DNA of 64,000 nt from Cyanobacteria bacterium FACHB-DQ100 (GCA_014695195.1 JACJNW010000028.1:620001-684000); one strand, 5' to 3'. Counted from the stretch's first letter, positions 44,406 through 53,329 are shown. Made by a program: numbers and translations. Notes: generated from the letters alone by a model not told the origin.

Positions 44406-46328
44406 ATGGGAAGTAGTCGAGTTCATGCTGAAGCCAAAAAAAGTACCACGCTTCCAACTCCTGCGGTTACCTTGCAGCGATCGCGCTTGCTACAACGAAA
44501 TCCTGACGAGAACGACCAGGAAACGATTCAGACAAAACCCTGCGGTTGCTCAGGACAAGCTAGTGCTTTGCCTCTCGGTCACAGTTTTGGACAAGTCTCA
44601 ACACAAAATTTTCCAGTGTCACGCATTCAACCTAAGTTGACGATCGGTCAACCGAATGATCCGTATGAGCAAGAAGCCGATCGCGTCGCAGATCAGGTGA
44701 TGCGGATGCCTGAACCTAAAATTCAGCCCCTCTGTCCCGAATGCAAAGATGAACTGCAACGGCAGCCTATAGAGGAAGAGGAGAAGGAGGAAGAAACCTT
44801 ACAAACTAAGCCACTCGCAGAGTCAATTACTCCTCTGATTCAGAGGCAAACTGAAGCAACGGAAGAAGAAAAGCAAATGGAAGAGGAAGAAACCCTACAA
44901 ACTAAAACTGCTTCTGGTGAGACACCAACTGTATCCTCCAGTCTCCAAAACCGGATTACAGCTTTACATGGCAGAGGCCAGCCCTTGCCTCAATCGGAGC
45001 GTAATTTCTTTGAATCCCGCTTTGGGGCTGATTTTTCTCAAGTGCGTATCCACACAGACAATCAAGCATCTGAAGCAGCGCGTGCTGTTAACGCTCGTGC
45101 TTTTACCCTGGGTCAGGATGTGGTGTTTGGGGCAGGGGAGTATCAACCGCGATCGGCTGAAGGGCGAAGACTATTAGCCCATGAATTAACCCATGTAGTA
45201 CAGCAGCGCGGTACCCCCAAAAAACATCCAGCGCGACTTTCGATTCAGAAAAATGCTGGACACCGAGTGATGAGAAGTCTTGCGCTTGATAGTACGGTCA
45301 AGATATGTCATAGAGTATTAACTTCCAGAAATATTAAAGTGTCACAAGGTGGTTTAAGAGTCGTTCTGCTTCTCAATCAACTTGATACCACAATTCCGAA
45401 CTGTCAGAATCATAAATTTTGGGTGACATTAACCAAGTCTGTGGATTGGGGGTTTGACGATGAAATAGCAACTTGTCAGGGAGAAACTGGAGGAACTAAA
45501 TCATTCTCCTTTGGGAATCTTTCCTCTGGCACGTACTATTTGACGATTCATCGAGTTTTTGATCATCCCCATTGTTGTCTGGAAGGCGATATTCTTGTTT
45601 TTGATGAACCGATTCGTGGAGACTCCTCGGGTTGTGTGCGGGATAACGATCCTTCCGTAATGGATGTTGTGCATGGTGCTCTAGACATCGCTGGATTTAT
45701 TCCAGTGCTTGGAGCGATTCCTGACGGGATCAACGCTGGAATTTATGCTCTGGAAGGGGATTGGGCAAATGCTGGGCTTTCCGCAGTTGCTATGGTTCCC
45801 GCTTGGGGAGACGGTGTTAAGTTGGGTGCAATAGCGGGTAAAAGTGCAATAAAAATCTCTGAAAAAGCCGCTATAAAATTAGGAGAAGAGGGCATCGCGA
45901 AAGGCTTAAAAGAAGTGAAAGCGGCAAGTAAAACAGTTCATGCTGCGGAAGAGACAGGAAAAGCTGCAAAGTTAGGAGAAGCAGCAGCTGGGAAACTTGA
46001 AAAAGAAGCCGCTGAGAAACTTGAAAAAGAAGCGGCTCAGAAAGCACTTGAAAAGAAAATTGCCGAATGTGAAGGCATTCACGCATCCTACAAAGCCTTG
46101 AAATGCTCTTCGTGCAAACCAACCGATACTCGTGCAGAGCGCCTTGCCAAAATCGCATGCCTTACGGCTCTCCTTGCTGGACGAAGAAAATATCTGCAAG
46201 AGAAATGCGACTACGTGCTAGCAGGAAGCATTGCTAGGGGAAGCGCGGTTGCTGAAAGAGGGCATGAGATACAGGCTGAGCAAATTGCAAAGATGCTATT
46301 AAAGTGTTCCACTCTACCAACAAGCTAA
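44406..46328 (+). CDS. DUF4157 CIS cargo protein with C-terminal Ntox16-like toxin domain
   Basis: A 640-aa protein behind an AGGAGG site. Residues 1-180 are a linker with KLTIGQPNDPYEQEADRVAD near residue 78 and acidic repeats each ending QTK. DUF4157 (about 180-270) contains the zinc-binding HELTH at 259-263. A beta domain follows (about 300-415), then a hydrophobic helical pre-toxin segment (ALDIAGFIPVLGAIPDGINAG) and an Ala/Lys/Glu-rich coiled coil. Residues 555-640 carry CEGIHASY...CSSC, GRRKYLQEKCDYVL and AERGHEIQ, the pattern I associate with novel toxin domain 16, a predicted nuclease. A candidate immunity gene starts 14 bp after the stop. DUF4157 is a hallmark of eCIS cargo. Confidence 0.85.
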   Translation: MGSSRVHAEAKKSTTLPTPAVTLQRSRLLQRNPDENDQETIQTKPCGCSGQASALPLGHSFGQVSTQNFPVSRIQPKLTIGQPNDPYEQEADRVADQVMRMPEPKIQPLCPECKDELQRQPIEEEEKEEETLQTKPLAESITPLIQRQTEATEEEKQMEEEETLQTKTASGETPTVSSSLQNRITALHGRGQPLPQSERNFFESRFGADFSQVRIHTDNQASEAARAVNARAFTLGQDVVFGAGEYQPRSAEGRRLLAHELTHVVQQRGTPKKHPARLSIQKNAGHRVMRSLALDSTVKICHRVLTSRNIKVSQGGLRVVLLLNQLDTTIPNCQNHKFWVTLTKSVDWGFDDEIATCQGETGGTKSFSFGNLSSGTYYLTIHRVFDHPHCCLEGDILVFDEPIRGDSSGCVRDNDPSVMDVVHGALDIAGFIPVLGAIPDGINAGIYALEGDWANAGLSAVAMVPAWGDGVKLGAIAGKSAIKISEKAAIKLGEEGIAKGLKEVKAASKTVHAAEETGKAAKLGEAAAGKLEKEAAEKLEKEAAQKALEKKIAECEGIHASYKALKCSSCKPTDTRAERLAKIACLTALLAGRRKYLQEKCDYVLAGSIARGSAVAERGHEIQAEQIAKMLLKCSTLPTS

Positions 46329-46341
46329 AGGAGATTGTTCG

Positions 46342-46758
46342 ATGAGGTTGCCTAGCGAAGACGAGATCAATATTCACAACTCCTTGGATGAAATATCTGC
46401 AAGTAAGCATTTCTTGAACAAGACCTTACAAGAAGCTGAAGCATTGTTCCAGGAAAACAGTGCATATTATCAGGAAGATCTGATGTGGATGGGTTCTCAA
46501 GCGTTCCAGTTTTATTTACAAGCTGTAATAAATTACTTGAAAAGCGAGCATTCCTTAGGCGACGATCACCTAATTGATTGCTTGTACGAAATTGTAGTGT
46601 TTAGATCACAACAAGATGGTTTCTTGGTGGCTCTTGATCGCGTCAAAGAGATGATTAATTACGTGATAGAAAACTATGCAAAATTTGACGTTGATGAAGA
46701 TGTTTATGGTGATTTATTAGGGAAATACAGGCAACTCCAAAGCCAGTTGAAGGAATGA
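46342..46758 (+). CDS. Candidate immunity protein for the upstream toxin
   Basis: A 138-aa acidic, probably all-helical protein (SLDEISASKHFLNKTLQEAE, then MGSQAFQFYLQAVINYLKSE and FLVALDRVKEMINYVIENYA). There is an AAAGGAG site before the ATG, 13 bp after the toxin stop. It has no signal peptide or membrane helix. Small acidic proteins directly after polymorphic toxin genes are usually immunity proteins binding the toxin domain. No family is recognised. If correct, it protects the producer from the C-terminal domain of the preceding protein; alternatively it is a cargo chaperone. Confidence 0.6.
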   Translation: MRLPSEDEINIHNSLDEISASKHFLNKTLQEAEALFQENSAYYQEDLMWMGSQAFQFYLQAVINYLKSEHSLGDDHLIDCLYEIVVFRSQQDGFLVALDRVKEMINYVIENYAKFDVDEDVYGDLLGKYRQLQSQLKE

Positions 46759-46834
46759 CGGGTAGTTAGGGAGTCTGGGAAGGCGATTTTGCTTTGTAGA
46801 TATTACGCGATCGCCAATCTAAAAGGAGCGTTAG

Positions 46835-49800
46835 ATGACTACACACACTCAGGTAGAAGCAAAATCAACATTGACTCCGATTCCGGCGATGCAGCCTGCC
46901 CATTCTGGTTTGTTGCCCCAACAGGAACAGGAGGAACTCGATCGATCGCTCCTCTCTTCAGAAGATCAGCTGCGATCGCCCAGTTCCCCAACTCCACCGC
47001 CTATTAATCCATCAGTAGGGCATAGTTTTGGAACAATGGCAATTGGTTCTATGTCCTCACCTGTGCTGCAACGAGCAGCGATCGCAAATAACATGGTGCA
47101 ACGGCAGGACAACACCGAGGAAGAAGAGAAGCAGGAAGAAGAACCGATTCAAGCAAAAGCGATCGCTCCCCTCTCAGCAACCTTTCTTCAACAACAAGAA
47201 GTTACTGAGGAGCAAGAGAAGGACGAGACAGAATCCATTCAAGCCAAAGTATTTCCTGGGCAGGGATTGACTCATTTCAGCCAAAGCTATGGGCAGAGGG
47301 TCACTGAGATGGGGGTGCAGAATACTTCCAGAGTACCGATGCTGCAACGGAAATTGACGATCGGGCAACCAAATGATCTGTATGAGCAGGAAGCCGATCG
47401 AATGGCTGATCAGGTGATGCGAATGCCGGAGCGATCGTTAGAGGATGAGACAGAAGTAGTTCAAACTCAGCCTCTAGCAAACTCAATCACGCCTCTAGTA
47501 CAGCAGGAGCGGGAAGACAAACCAGCAGAAGGAGAGATTCAAGCCAAGGAAGGTACAGTTCCCACAGTAACACTTTCCTTAGAAGCTCAGTTGCAGGAGC
47601 AGCAAGGCAAAGGGCAACCTTTACCAGAGAAAACTCGTACCTTCATGGAGTCTCGATTTGGAAGAGATTTCAGCGGTGTGCGGGTGCATACTGACAGCAA
47701 TGCAGAACAGATGAACCGAGAGTTAAAGGCTCAAGCATTTACCCACCAGAACGACGTATATTTCGCATCGGGAAAATATAATCCAGAGTCGGGGGAAGGG
47801 AAGCGCTTGCTGGCGCATGAGTTAACGCATACCATTCAACAAGGAGGAAATACTCTCCATACTCAACAGCAAACCGAAGCACCTGAAGCACAAACTTTAA
47901 AGCCTAATACACCCAACATCCAAGCAGCTTGGTATAACTTCGATATTCCTTTTACAGATTACCAGTTTGATCCTAGTATTGAAGGAATCAAAACTGCAGC
48001 AAGCATTGCTAAAGAGACTGTAGTGGAAGGTTTTGAATGGTTCTTTGATAAGATTAAAAGTCTTGTTTCTGCTGGAATAGATTGGCTAAGTGAGAAGTGG
48101 AGCTCTATTCAAAAACTCGCATTATCAGGCTTTGAGACCATAAAAAACTCTTTCACCAACATTATTCGTTTTATCAAAAGCCCGCTCAGCTACATCGCAG
48201 ATGCTGTAATGAGCTTTAGTACAGAATCATTGGCTACAGCTTGGGCAACATTTAAGGGAATAGTTACCAAGGTTTGGGAAGGATTCAAGTCATTGACTGG
48301 AAATTTGCTTCAATTGGTTAATAGTGTATGGGGCAAAATCAGTGGATATGCAACTTCATTACTAAACAAGGTTACAGGACTTACTCAAAACTATTTGTTC
48401 AAAAAACTGCCTAATGCTTTACAGCAAATGGCATATAGCCTGATTAATAAAATCAATAACCTATGGAAGAGCATTAGTGATGGATGGACAAAACTGTTTA
48501 ATAGAATAAAAACATGGATTGATAGCGCGTTGGATACAGTTCTTCAATTTGTTCGTCGCGTCATGTCCTTTGGAATAAATGTTGTCATTGATGGAATTAG
48601 ACAGTTTGGAAAACTGGTGCTATTCCTCAAGGATCTATTTACAAATCCTCGCAAGTACGTCGATATTCTTGCGAAGAAGAGCGTAAAGGCATTTGAGGGC
48701 GTAGAAAGTCATTTTTCTTCGATAGTAAGCAAGTATTTTGGAGACAGTAAAGCAGCTACACCAACAGCAAACATAACCGGAACCATTCAGAGGCAACCCA
48801 GTACAGATAGTGCTCCTGAAGCAAAAGGCTCAGCAAGCTGGGGCGAAATAGGTCACGGTATCTGGGAAATGATGGGCAAGAAATGGCAGGAGCTTAAATC
48901 CAACCCGTGGTCTATTGTGACTAGCTTGCTGCTAGATATGGTTCTTCCAGTTGTCGGAAATGTCAAAGACATTATCCAATTATTTAAGAATATTAAAAAA
49001 ATAGTAACTGCGCCTTTAAGTGCAGGTTCTCTTAAAGAGTTATGGACAAGTTTTTTGCAGATACTAGATATCCCCATTCTTATCTATCATACGGTAGTTA
49101 GCATCTTAATGAGAACGCTAACTTTGCCTCTAATCGTTGCTTCATTCATTCCGCATCCACTTGTCAAAGCAATTGCTGCCGCTGTTGGATATGGCTTGTT
49201 AGGTGCATTTGTCCAGGCTGAACAGGTTAATATAGGGCACAAATTGTTACTTCTCAAAACTGGAGCTACAACAAAGGCTCAAAAAGAAGAAGCCTATAAC
49301 CGAATTGCAGATAGCTTTATTGCCTTGGCAATGGCAGTCGTCATCATCGTGATTATGATCATTCTGCATTTCCTTGCCCAAGTTGCGAAGGGCATCTACA
49401 ACTTTGTAAAAGGAAAGATCTTTTCAGTTAAAGAACCCCCGGTGGAACTGAAAGGTGGCTCGTCCAGTGAAGGAAAAGGAGGAAAAAGCACACCAGAAGA
49501 GGGAAAAGCTGGAGAAGCAAAAGGTTCAAAAGAAGGGCTTCCCAGTGAAGATGGTAAACGAAAGATCAAAATCAATGAGGAAGGAAGGTGCGAAGTATGT
49601 GCATCGCCTTGTGATGAGATAAGAAAGAAATATGCTTCTGTAATGACTCCGGAGATTGAAGGTAAAGTAAAGGCGATCGAAAGTAACCCTACACTAACCG
49701 AAGCACAAAGAATTGAGCAACTTAAGCCCATTGAGCAAGAGCTTGCTAATTTAAAAGGAGCCCCTGTTCAGCCAGAAAAAGTAGAACTACAAGCTGAAAT

Positions 49801-50272
49801 TGATACAACTAAAATTGAAACTGGAGAAGCTAAAGCTAATCCTAAGGCTGGAGAGCCAGGATCACCAGAGCATAAAGCTCTTAGATGGAAGGAATATCAA
49901 CAACGTACAGGAGGAAAAGGATGGAGTTATGAAAGATGGAGTAAGCAATACGACATTAATATGAAGCAAGCGTTGCAGGCAAATAAGGCTGTTGACGCAT
50001 TCCACAAACAATTAGGGTGGGGAAAACGTGAAGCTACTGTACCCGTTGAAGGTGTCGATAGAAGGCTGGATATTGCTGATGTAAGCGCGAGGAAGGGAAT
50101 AGAGTATAAGACTGGAGAGACTTATGCAACTCAAGACATCTTGTGGGAGGTAGCAAGGGATGAAATTTTGGTTAGACAAGGGTGGGATATTACTTGGGTT
50201 TTTGAAGGAACAGCAAGTAAACCATTACTAACAGCCTTAGAAAAGGCAAAAATCAAAGTTCAATTTAGGTAA
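46835..50272 (+). CDS. DUF4157 CIS cargo protein with C-terminal PD-(D/E)xK nuclease-like toxin
   Basis: An 1145-aa protein with an AAAAGGAG site before the ATG. The N-terminal 240 residues have acidic repeats each ending in QAK and the same KLTIGQPNDLYEQEADRMAD segment as the other cargo. DUF4157 includes HELTH near residue 328. Residues 370-640 are amphipathic helices (FEWFFDKIKSLVSAGIDWLS, IDGIRQFGKLVLFLKDLFTN). Residues 670-870 contain several hydrophobic helices that could cross a membrane. After a Lys/Gly/Glu linker and a CEVCASPCDE pair comes a nuclease-like end with D1079/D1082 and E1090-x-K1092 (LDIAD, IEYKTG), matching the PD-(D/E)xK core. The toxin part is more AT-rich than its neighbours. 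Confidence 0.82.
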   Translation: MTTHTQVEAKSTLTPIPAMQPAHSGLLPQQEQEELDRSLLSSEDQLRSPSSPTPPPINPSVGHSFGTMAIGSMSSPVLQRAAIANNMVQRQDNTEEEEKQEEEPIQAKAIAPLSATFLQQQEVTEEQEKDETESIQAKVFPGQGLTHFSQSYGQRVTEMGVQNTSRVPMLQRKLTIGQPNDLYEQEADRMADQVMRMPERSLEDETEVVQTQPLANSITPLVQQEREDKPAEGEIQAKEGTVPTVTLSLEAQLQEQQGKGQPLPEKTRTFMESRFGRDFSGVRVHTDSNAEQMNRELKAQAFTHQNDVYFASGKYNPESGEGKRLLAHELTHTIQQGGNTLHTQQQTEAPEAQTLKPNTPNIQAAWYNFDIPFTDYQFDPSIEGIKTAASIAKETVVEGFEWFFDKIKSLVSAGIDWLSEKWSSIQKLALSGFETIKNSFTNIIRFIKSPLSYIADAVMSFSTESLATAWATFKGIVTKVWEGFKSLTGNLLQLVNSVWGKISGYATSLLNKVTGLTQNYLFKKLPNALQQMAYSLINKINNLWKSISDGWTKLFNRIKTWIDSALDTVLQFVRRVMSFGINVVIDGIRQFGKLVLFLKDLFTNPRKYVDILAKKSVKAFEGVESHFSSIVSKYFGDSKAATPTANITGTIQRQPSTDSAPEAKGSASWGEIGHGIWEMMGKKWQELKSNPWSIVTSLLLDMVLPVVGNVKDIIQLFKNIKKIVTAPLSAGSLKELWTSFLQILDIPILIYHTVVSILMRTLTLPLIVASFIPHPLVKAIAAAVGYGLLGAFVQAEQVNIGHKLLLLKTGATTKAQKEEAYNRIADSFIALAMAVVIIVIMIILHFLAQVAKGIYNFVKGKIFSVKEPPVELKGGSSSEGKGGKSTPEEGKAGEAKGSKEGLPSEDGKRKIKINEEGRCEVCASPCDEIRKKYASVMTPEIEGKVKAIESNPTLTEAQRIEQLKPIEQELANLKGAPVQPEKVELQAEIDTTKIETGEAKANPKAGEPGSPEHKALRWKEYQQRTGGKGWSYERWSKQYDINMKQALQANKAVDAFHKQLGWGKREATVPVEGVDRRLDIADVSARKGIEYKTGETYATQDILWEVARDEILVRQGWDITWVFEGTASKPLLTALEKAKIKVQFR

Positions 50273-50301
50273 GATGACAATTACAGTATGTAGGAGATTC
50301 T

Positions 50302-50736
50302 ATGAGTAACAATGCTATTTCAAGGGATGATTTTGATCAGTGGATATTTCTTATGGATGATGCATTGGAAGAGTTTTTTCAATCTCTGCCAGCAGAACTC
50401 AGAGGCAAGTTAGATCATTCGATCAGCTCACTTGATGTAATAGAAGGGTGGATTTTGAGTAAATACAGAACTATTCAAGAAATTCAGGCGCCAGGTGAAG
50501 CGACGGTATTAGACGGGCTAGCTCGATACGTAGGCGAGACATTCAGAAAAAATCTTGGTGGGTATTGGGATATTGATCTAAAAAATGAGAAAAGTATATA
50601 CTTCAATTTTCCAGTTATTACAGGTTATAAGGAAAATTCTACTCCTATTGGTATTCACTCTTTAGTGACAGCAAGTATAGATCGAAGAACCGGAGAATTT
50701 ATCAAAACTGTTCTATTGAACACACTAGATAGGTAG
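50302..50736 (+). CDS. Candidate immunity protein for the nuclease-like cargo
   Basis: A 144-aa acidic protein starting 29 bp after the cargo stop, behind a TAGGAG site. It begins with a helical part (DDFDQWIFLMDDALEEFFQS), then a mixed part with LDGLARYVGETFRKNLGGYW and a final sheet (IHSLVTASIDRRTGEFIKTVLL, abbreviated). It has no export signal. Position and size fit an immunity protein against the PD-(D/E)xK domain. The AT-rich codon use matches the end of the toxin gene, consistent with transfer as a pair. I do not recognise the family. Confidence 0.6.
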   Translation: MSNNAISRDDFDQWIFLMDDALEEFFQSLPAELRGKLDHSISSLDVIEGWILSKYRTIQEIQAPGEATVLDGLARYVGETFRKNLGGYWDIDLKNEKSIYFNFPVITGYKENSTPIGIHSLVTASIDRRTGEFIKTVLLNTLDR

Positions 50737-50943
50737 CTTCTTGATTTGAAAGATGACGAGAGAAATGCAGGTGTAGTTATGTAGAAACATCTGCTTGAAG
50801 AAACCAGATTAATAATGAAAGCCAATGCTGAAATACCTATTCAAGGTAGCGCTCAATTACAGTGTTACGAACCTCACTCATCGAAGCAGCACAGTAATCT
50901 TAGCTTGCTTCCACAATAGAAACGAAGAATCCCGATCAAAGCT

Positions 50944-51279
50944 ATGTCAGAAATGGATAGAATTGCTTCCAAAACACATGAGATCGATCCCCAATCCCAA
51001 GTACGTCAAGACCTCAATGCAGGACTTCGCTTTCTCCATCTCATGAGTATGCAAACCAAGCTCGACTTCGCCGCTCTCACAAGCACCTTGTTTGCTCTAC
51101 TCGAAGAATTGGTCGAAAGCGGACAACTCAATGCTAATCGCTTTGATGAACGCCGATCGCGCCTTCAAGAGCAAGAAGAAGCCCGTTTGAAAGAGCGTCC
51201 TCGGGCAATGGGACTATTCCAAGCTCTATCCAATCGCTTAACGGAGAAAATGATCGATTTCACATCAACATTCTTATGA
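50944..51279 (+). CDS. Small helical protein at the end of the CIS operon
   Basis: A 111-aa protein, all-helical by composition. It has a central hydrophobic helix FAALTSTLFALLEELVESGQ flanked by a charged Arg/Glu-rich segment (RRSRLQEQEEARLKERP) and an amphipathic C-terminus (FQALSNRLTEKMIDFTSTFL). It has no cysteines. An in-frame ATG at 50956 is an alternative start, and neither has a strong ribosome site. The stop overlaps the start of the next gene by ATGA, so the two form a unit. The family is unknown to me. Confidence 0.65.
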   Translation: MSEMDRIASKTHEIDPQSQVRQDLNAGLRFLHLMSMQTKLDFAALTSTLFALLEELVESGQLNANRFDERRSRLQEQEEARLKERPRAMGLFQALSNRLTEKMIDFTSTFL

Positions 51280-51536
51280 ATATCAACCTTCACATCGATC
51301 GTCTCATTTTAGAAGACGTTGATCTTTCTCCCTCTGAACGTCTTCGCTTACAAGGCGCGATCGAAGCTGAATTATCTCGTCTTTTAACAATCAAAGGTTC
51401 TTCATCCCGTTGGGGAAGTAACAACTGGATTCCTAAGCTATCTATACATCTCGATCAAACTACAACAACAAATTCAGTTCAACTTGCACATGAAATTGCC
51501 CAGTCTATTTATGCAGAAATGCAGTCTCACTCTTAG
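51276..51536 (+). CDS. Small protein ending the CIS plus-strand operon
   Basis: An 86-aa protein coupled to the upstream gene by ATGA. The start NINLHIDRLILEDVDLSPSE and the following E.ELSRLL look like a strand-helix unit; the end is a helix, LAHEIAQSIYAEMQ. It has no cysteines and no signal. Small proteins with a similar IDRL.L......... opening occur at the ends of other CIS loci, from memory, where their role is unknown. Convergent ftsY lies 170 bp away. Confidence 0.65.
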   Translation: MNINLHIDRLILEDVDLSPSERLRLQGAIEAELSRLLTIKGSSSRWGSNNWIPKLSIHLDQTTTTNSVQLAHEIAQSIYAEMQSHS

Positions 51537-51643
51537 TTCTGGTGTTCAGGCTAATGTAGAGATATTGTCAAACATAAACGGGGTGGCAAGAAGATAGCAG
51601 GACGATCGCCTCAGGAAGCAGTTAGGCTGAATGATATTTGATT

Positions 51644-51698
51644 GGGGGAACTGTCGCATGACGATCGTGTCCTTAAAGTATATTTGCTTTAGTCCCCC
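51644..51698. terminator. Weak inverted repeat between convergent CIS operon and ftsY
   Basis: GGGGGAACT (51644-51652) pairs imperfectly with AGTCCCCC (51691-51698) across a 38-nt loop that also contains a short AAAG/CTTT match. There is no long T-run on either side. It may help end transcription of the convergent units, but the evidence is slight. Confidence 0.3.
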
Positions 51699-51706
51699 TC
51701 ACCCAT

Positions 51707-53329
51707 CTATCCACTAATCAAAGCTTCTACAAACTCGTAGCTAGAAAAGGGACGTAAATCTTCGATGCCTTCTCCGGCTCCAATAAAGCGAATCGGCAGT
51801 CCAAGTTGCTCGACCACTGCCAGCGCAATTCCGCCTTTTGCGGTTCCATCTAACTTCGTAAGCACAACTCCGCTGAGTTGTGCTGCTTGTGCAAAGACTT
51901 CTGCTTGTTTCAAGCCATTTTGTCCCAAAGTGGCATCAAGAACGAGCAGCGATTCGACCTTAGCATTTGCGGCTTTTTTGTCGATGATGCGGCGAACTTT
52001 GCTGAGTTCATCCATTAAGTTCTTTTTGTTCTGAAGTCGCCCTGCGGTGTCAATTAACAGCAGCTCTGTGCCACGAGATTGAGCTGCAGTAATGGCATCG
52101 AACACCACTGCTGCTGGATCAGTATTTTGTCCGGGATTGGCGATGACCTCGACGTTGCTGCGCTGTCCCCAAACTTTGACTTGCTCAACTGCCGCCGCTC
52201 GAAAAGTATCTGCCGCTCCGATGAGACATTTGTAGCCAGACTTTGTAGCGATGTGGGCGAGTTTGCCGATCGTCGTCGTTTTCCCCGCACCATTCACACC
52301 CGTCATGAGCCAAATGTTGAGGACATCTTTTTCGGGTGCGAAGAAGGCGCTATGGGAACCTTGGAGGGGCTGATCCAGCAAGTCTCGCAGGATTTGCTTC
52401 AAGTATGCGATCGCTTGATCTGGCGGTAAGGTTTCTTGGCGTAGCTTAGTTTGCAGCGCTTCGATAATTTTGTCAGTTGCCTCAACCCCTGCATCGGCTT
52501 GTAGCAACAAGGATTCAATTTCGTAGACGGCATCTTGATTTAGAGGCCCTTGACCAACGATCGCTTTTAGCTGATTGACTAAGCTGCGACGAGTTTTATC
52601 GAGTCCCTGACGCAAGCGTTTGAGCCAGGTGATCTCTTCGATCGAGACATCTTCTGCCCGACGACCCATCGCCGCAAGCACATCCGCTGACCACATAAAG
52701 CCCTCGTCGATCGTAAACACTGGCAGCTCTGGGACGAGTGCTTCGGCAACAGGTTCGACGGATTCGGGTTCTTCTTCGATCGCGGTGGCTCTGAGGCGTT
52801 CGAGTCGAGCTTGGCGATCGGCTTCGGCTTGTGCCCAGAACGGTAGCGCCGGCTGGGGGGCAGTTTCGGCTTCGTCGGGTTGGTCGGTCACGGATTCAAC
52901 GGCTTCTGGAGCTGCTGCCGGAACTTCGGTCGATGCTCCAGGTTCAACGACTTCTGGAGATGTTGAAATGTCTGAGACTGCTTCAACCGATCCCACAGGT
53001 TCAGCCGTTTCGGTCGATTCTTCCTCAGCCGATTCTGTAACTTCAGGCTCCTCAAGCTCTGCGGTTTCTTCGTTGATTGCGTCGGTTTCTGCAACGGGGG
53101 CTTCGGCTTGCTGCGCTTCTTCTTGCTGTTTGCGGCGAAACGCTTCGACGATCGCTCGTGCATTGGCGATCCGGATGTCTTCCTCGGAGGGTTGCTCGTC
53201 CGCAGGTTCAGCAGACGTTTCCTCGATAGCTTCGCTTCCTGGAAGGTTCGGTGTTTCAGCCGCCGGAGTGGGTTCGGGCTGATTTTGCTCGTCTTTTTTG
53301 TTAAACCGATTGAACCAATTAAACGTCAT
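51707..53329 (-). CDS. ftsY: Signal recognition particle receptor FtsY
   Basis: A 540-aa FtsY that docks SRP-bound ribosomes to the membrane. Residues 1-220 are a long Glu/Ala/Pro/Val-rich acidic A-domain, usual for cyanobacterial FtsY. The N-domain follows (WLKRLRQGLDKTRRSLVNQL), then the GTPase G-domain with G1 GVNGAGKTTT near residue 345, DTFRAAAVEQVKVW, G3 DTAGR and G4 TKLDGTAKGG. Its C-terminal IRFIGAGEGIEDLRPF is diagnostic. The acidic repeats generate long spurious frames on the opposite strand. It lies 39 bp downstream of nusB, probably in one operon. Confidence 0.97.
   Translation of the reverse strand: MTFNWFNRFNKKDEQNQPEPTPAAETPNLPGSEAIEETSAEPADEQPSEEDIRIANARAIVEAFRRKQQEEAQQAEAPVAETDAINEETAELEEPEVTESAEEESTETAEPVGSVEAVSDISTSPEVVEPGASTEVPAAAPEAVESVTDQPDEAETAPQPALPFWAQAEADRQARLERLRATAIEEEPESVEPVAEALVPELPVFTIDEGFMWSADVLAAMGRRAEDVSIEEITWLKRLRQGLDKTRRSLVNQLKAIVGQGPLNQDAVYEIESLLLQADAGVEATDKIIEALQTKLRQETLPPDQAIAYLKQILRDLLDQPLQGSHSAFFAPEKDVLNIWLMTGVNGAGKTTTIGKLAHIATKSGYKCLIGAADTFRAAAVEQVKVWGQRSNVEVIANPGQNTDPAAVVFDAITAAQSRGTELLLIDTAGRLQNKKNLMDELSKVRRIIDKKAANAKVESLLVLDATLGQNGLKQAEVFAQAAQLSGVVLTKLDGTAKGGIALAVVEQLGLPIRFIGAGEGIEDLRPFSSYEFVEALISG

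Noticed and set aside
50815-50919. 34-codon plus-strand ORF (MKANAEIPIQGSAQ...) between immunity gene 2 and the next gene
   Set aside because: No ribosome site and no motif; possibly a leftover, but not supported as a gene.
11246-51536. Interpretation of the locus as a prophage
   Set aside because: No capsid, portal, terminase, holin/lysin, integrase or repressor genes, and DUF4255, AAA and DUF4157 genes are typical of CIS, not of phages.
52620-53282. 220-aa plus-strand frame opposite ftsY
   Set aside because: Ser/Ala/Gly-rich shadow of the acidic repeats of the FtsY A-domain.
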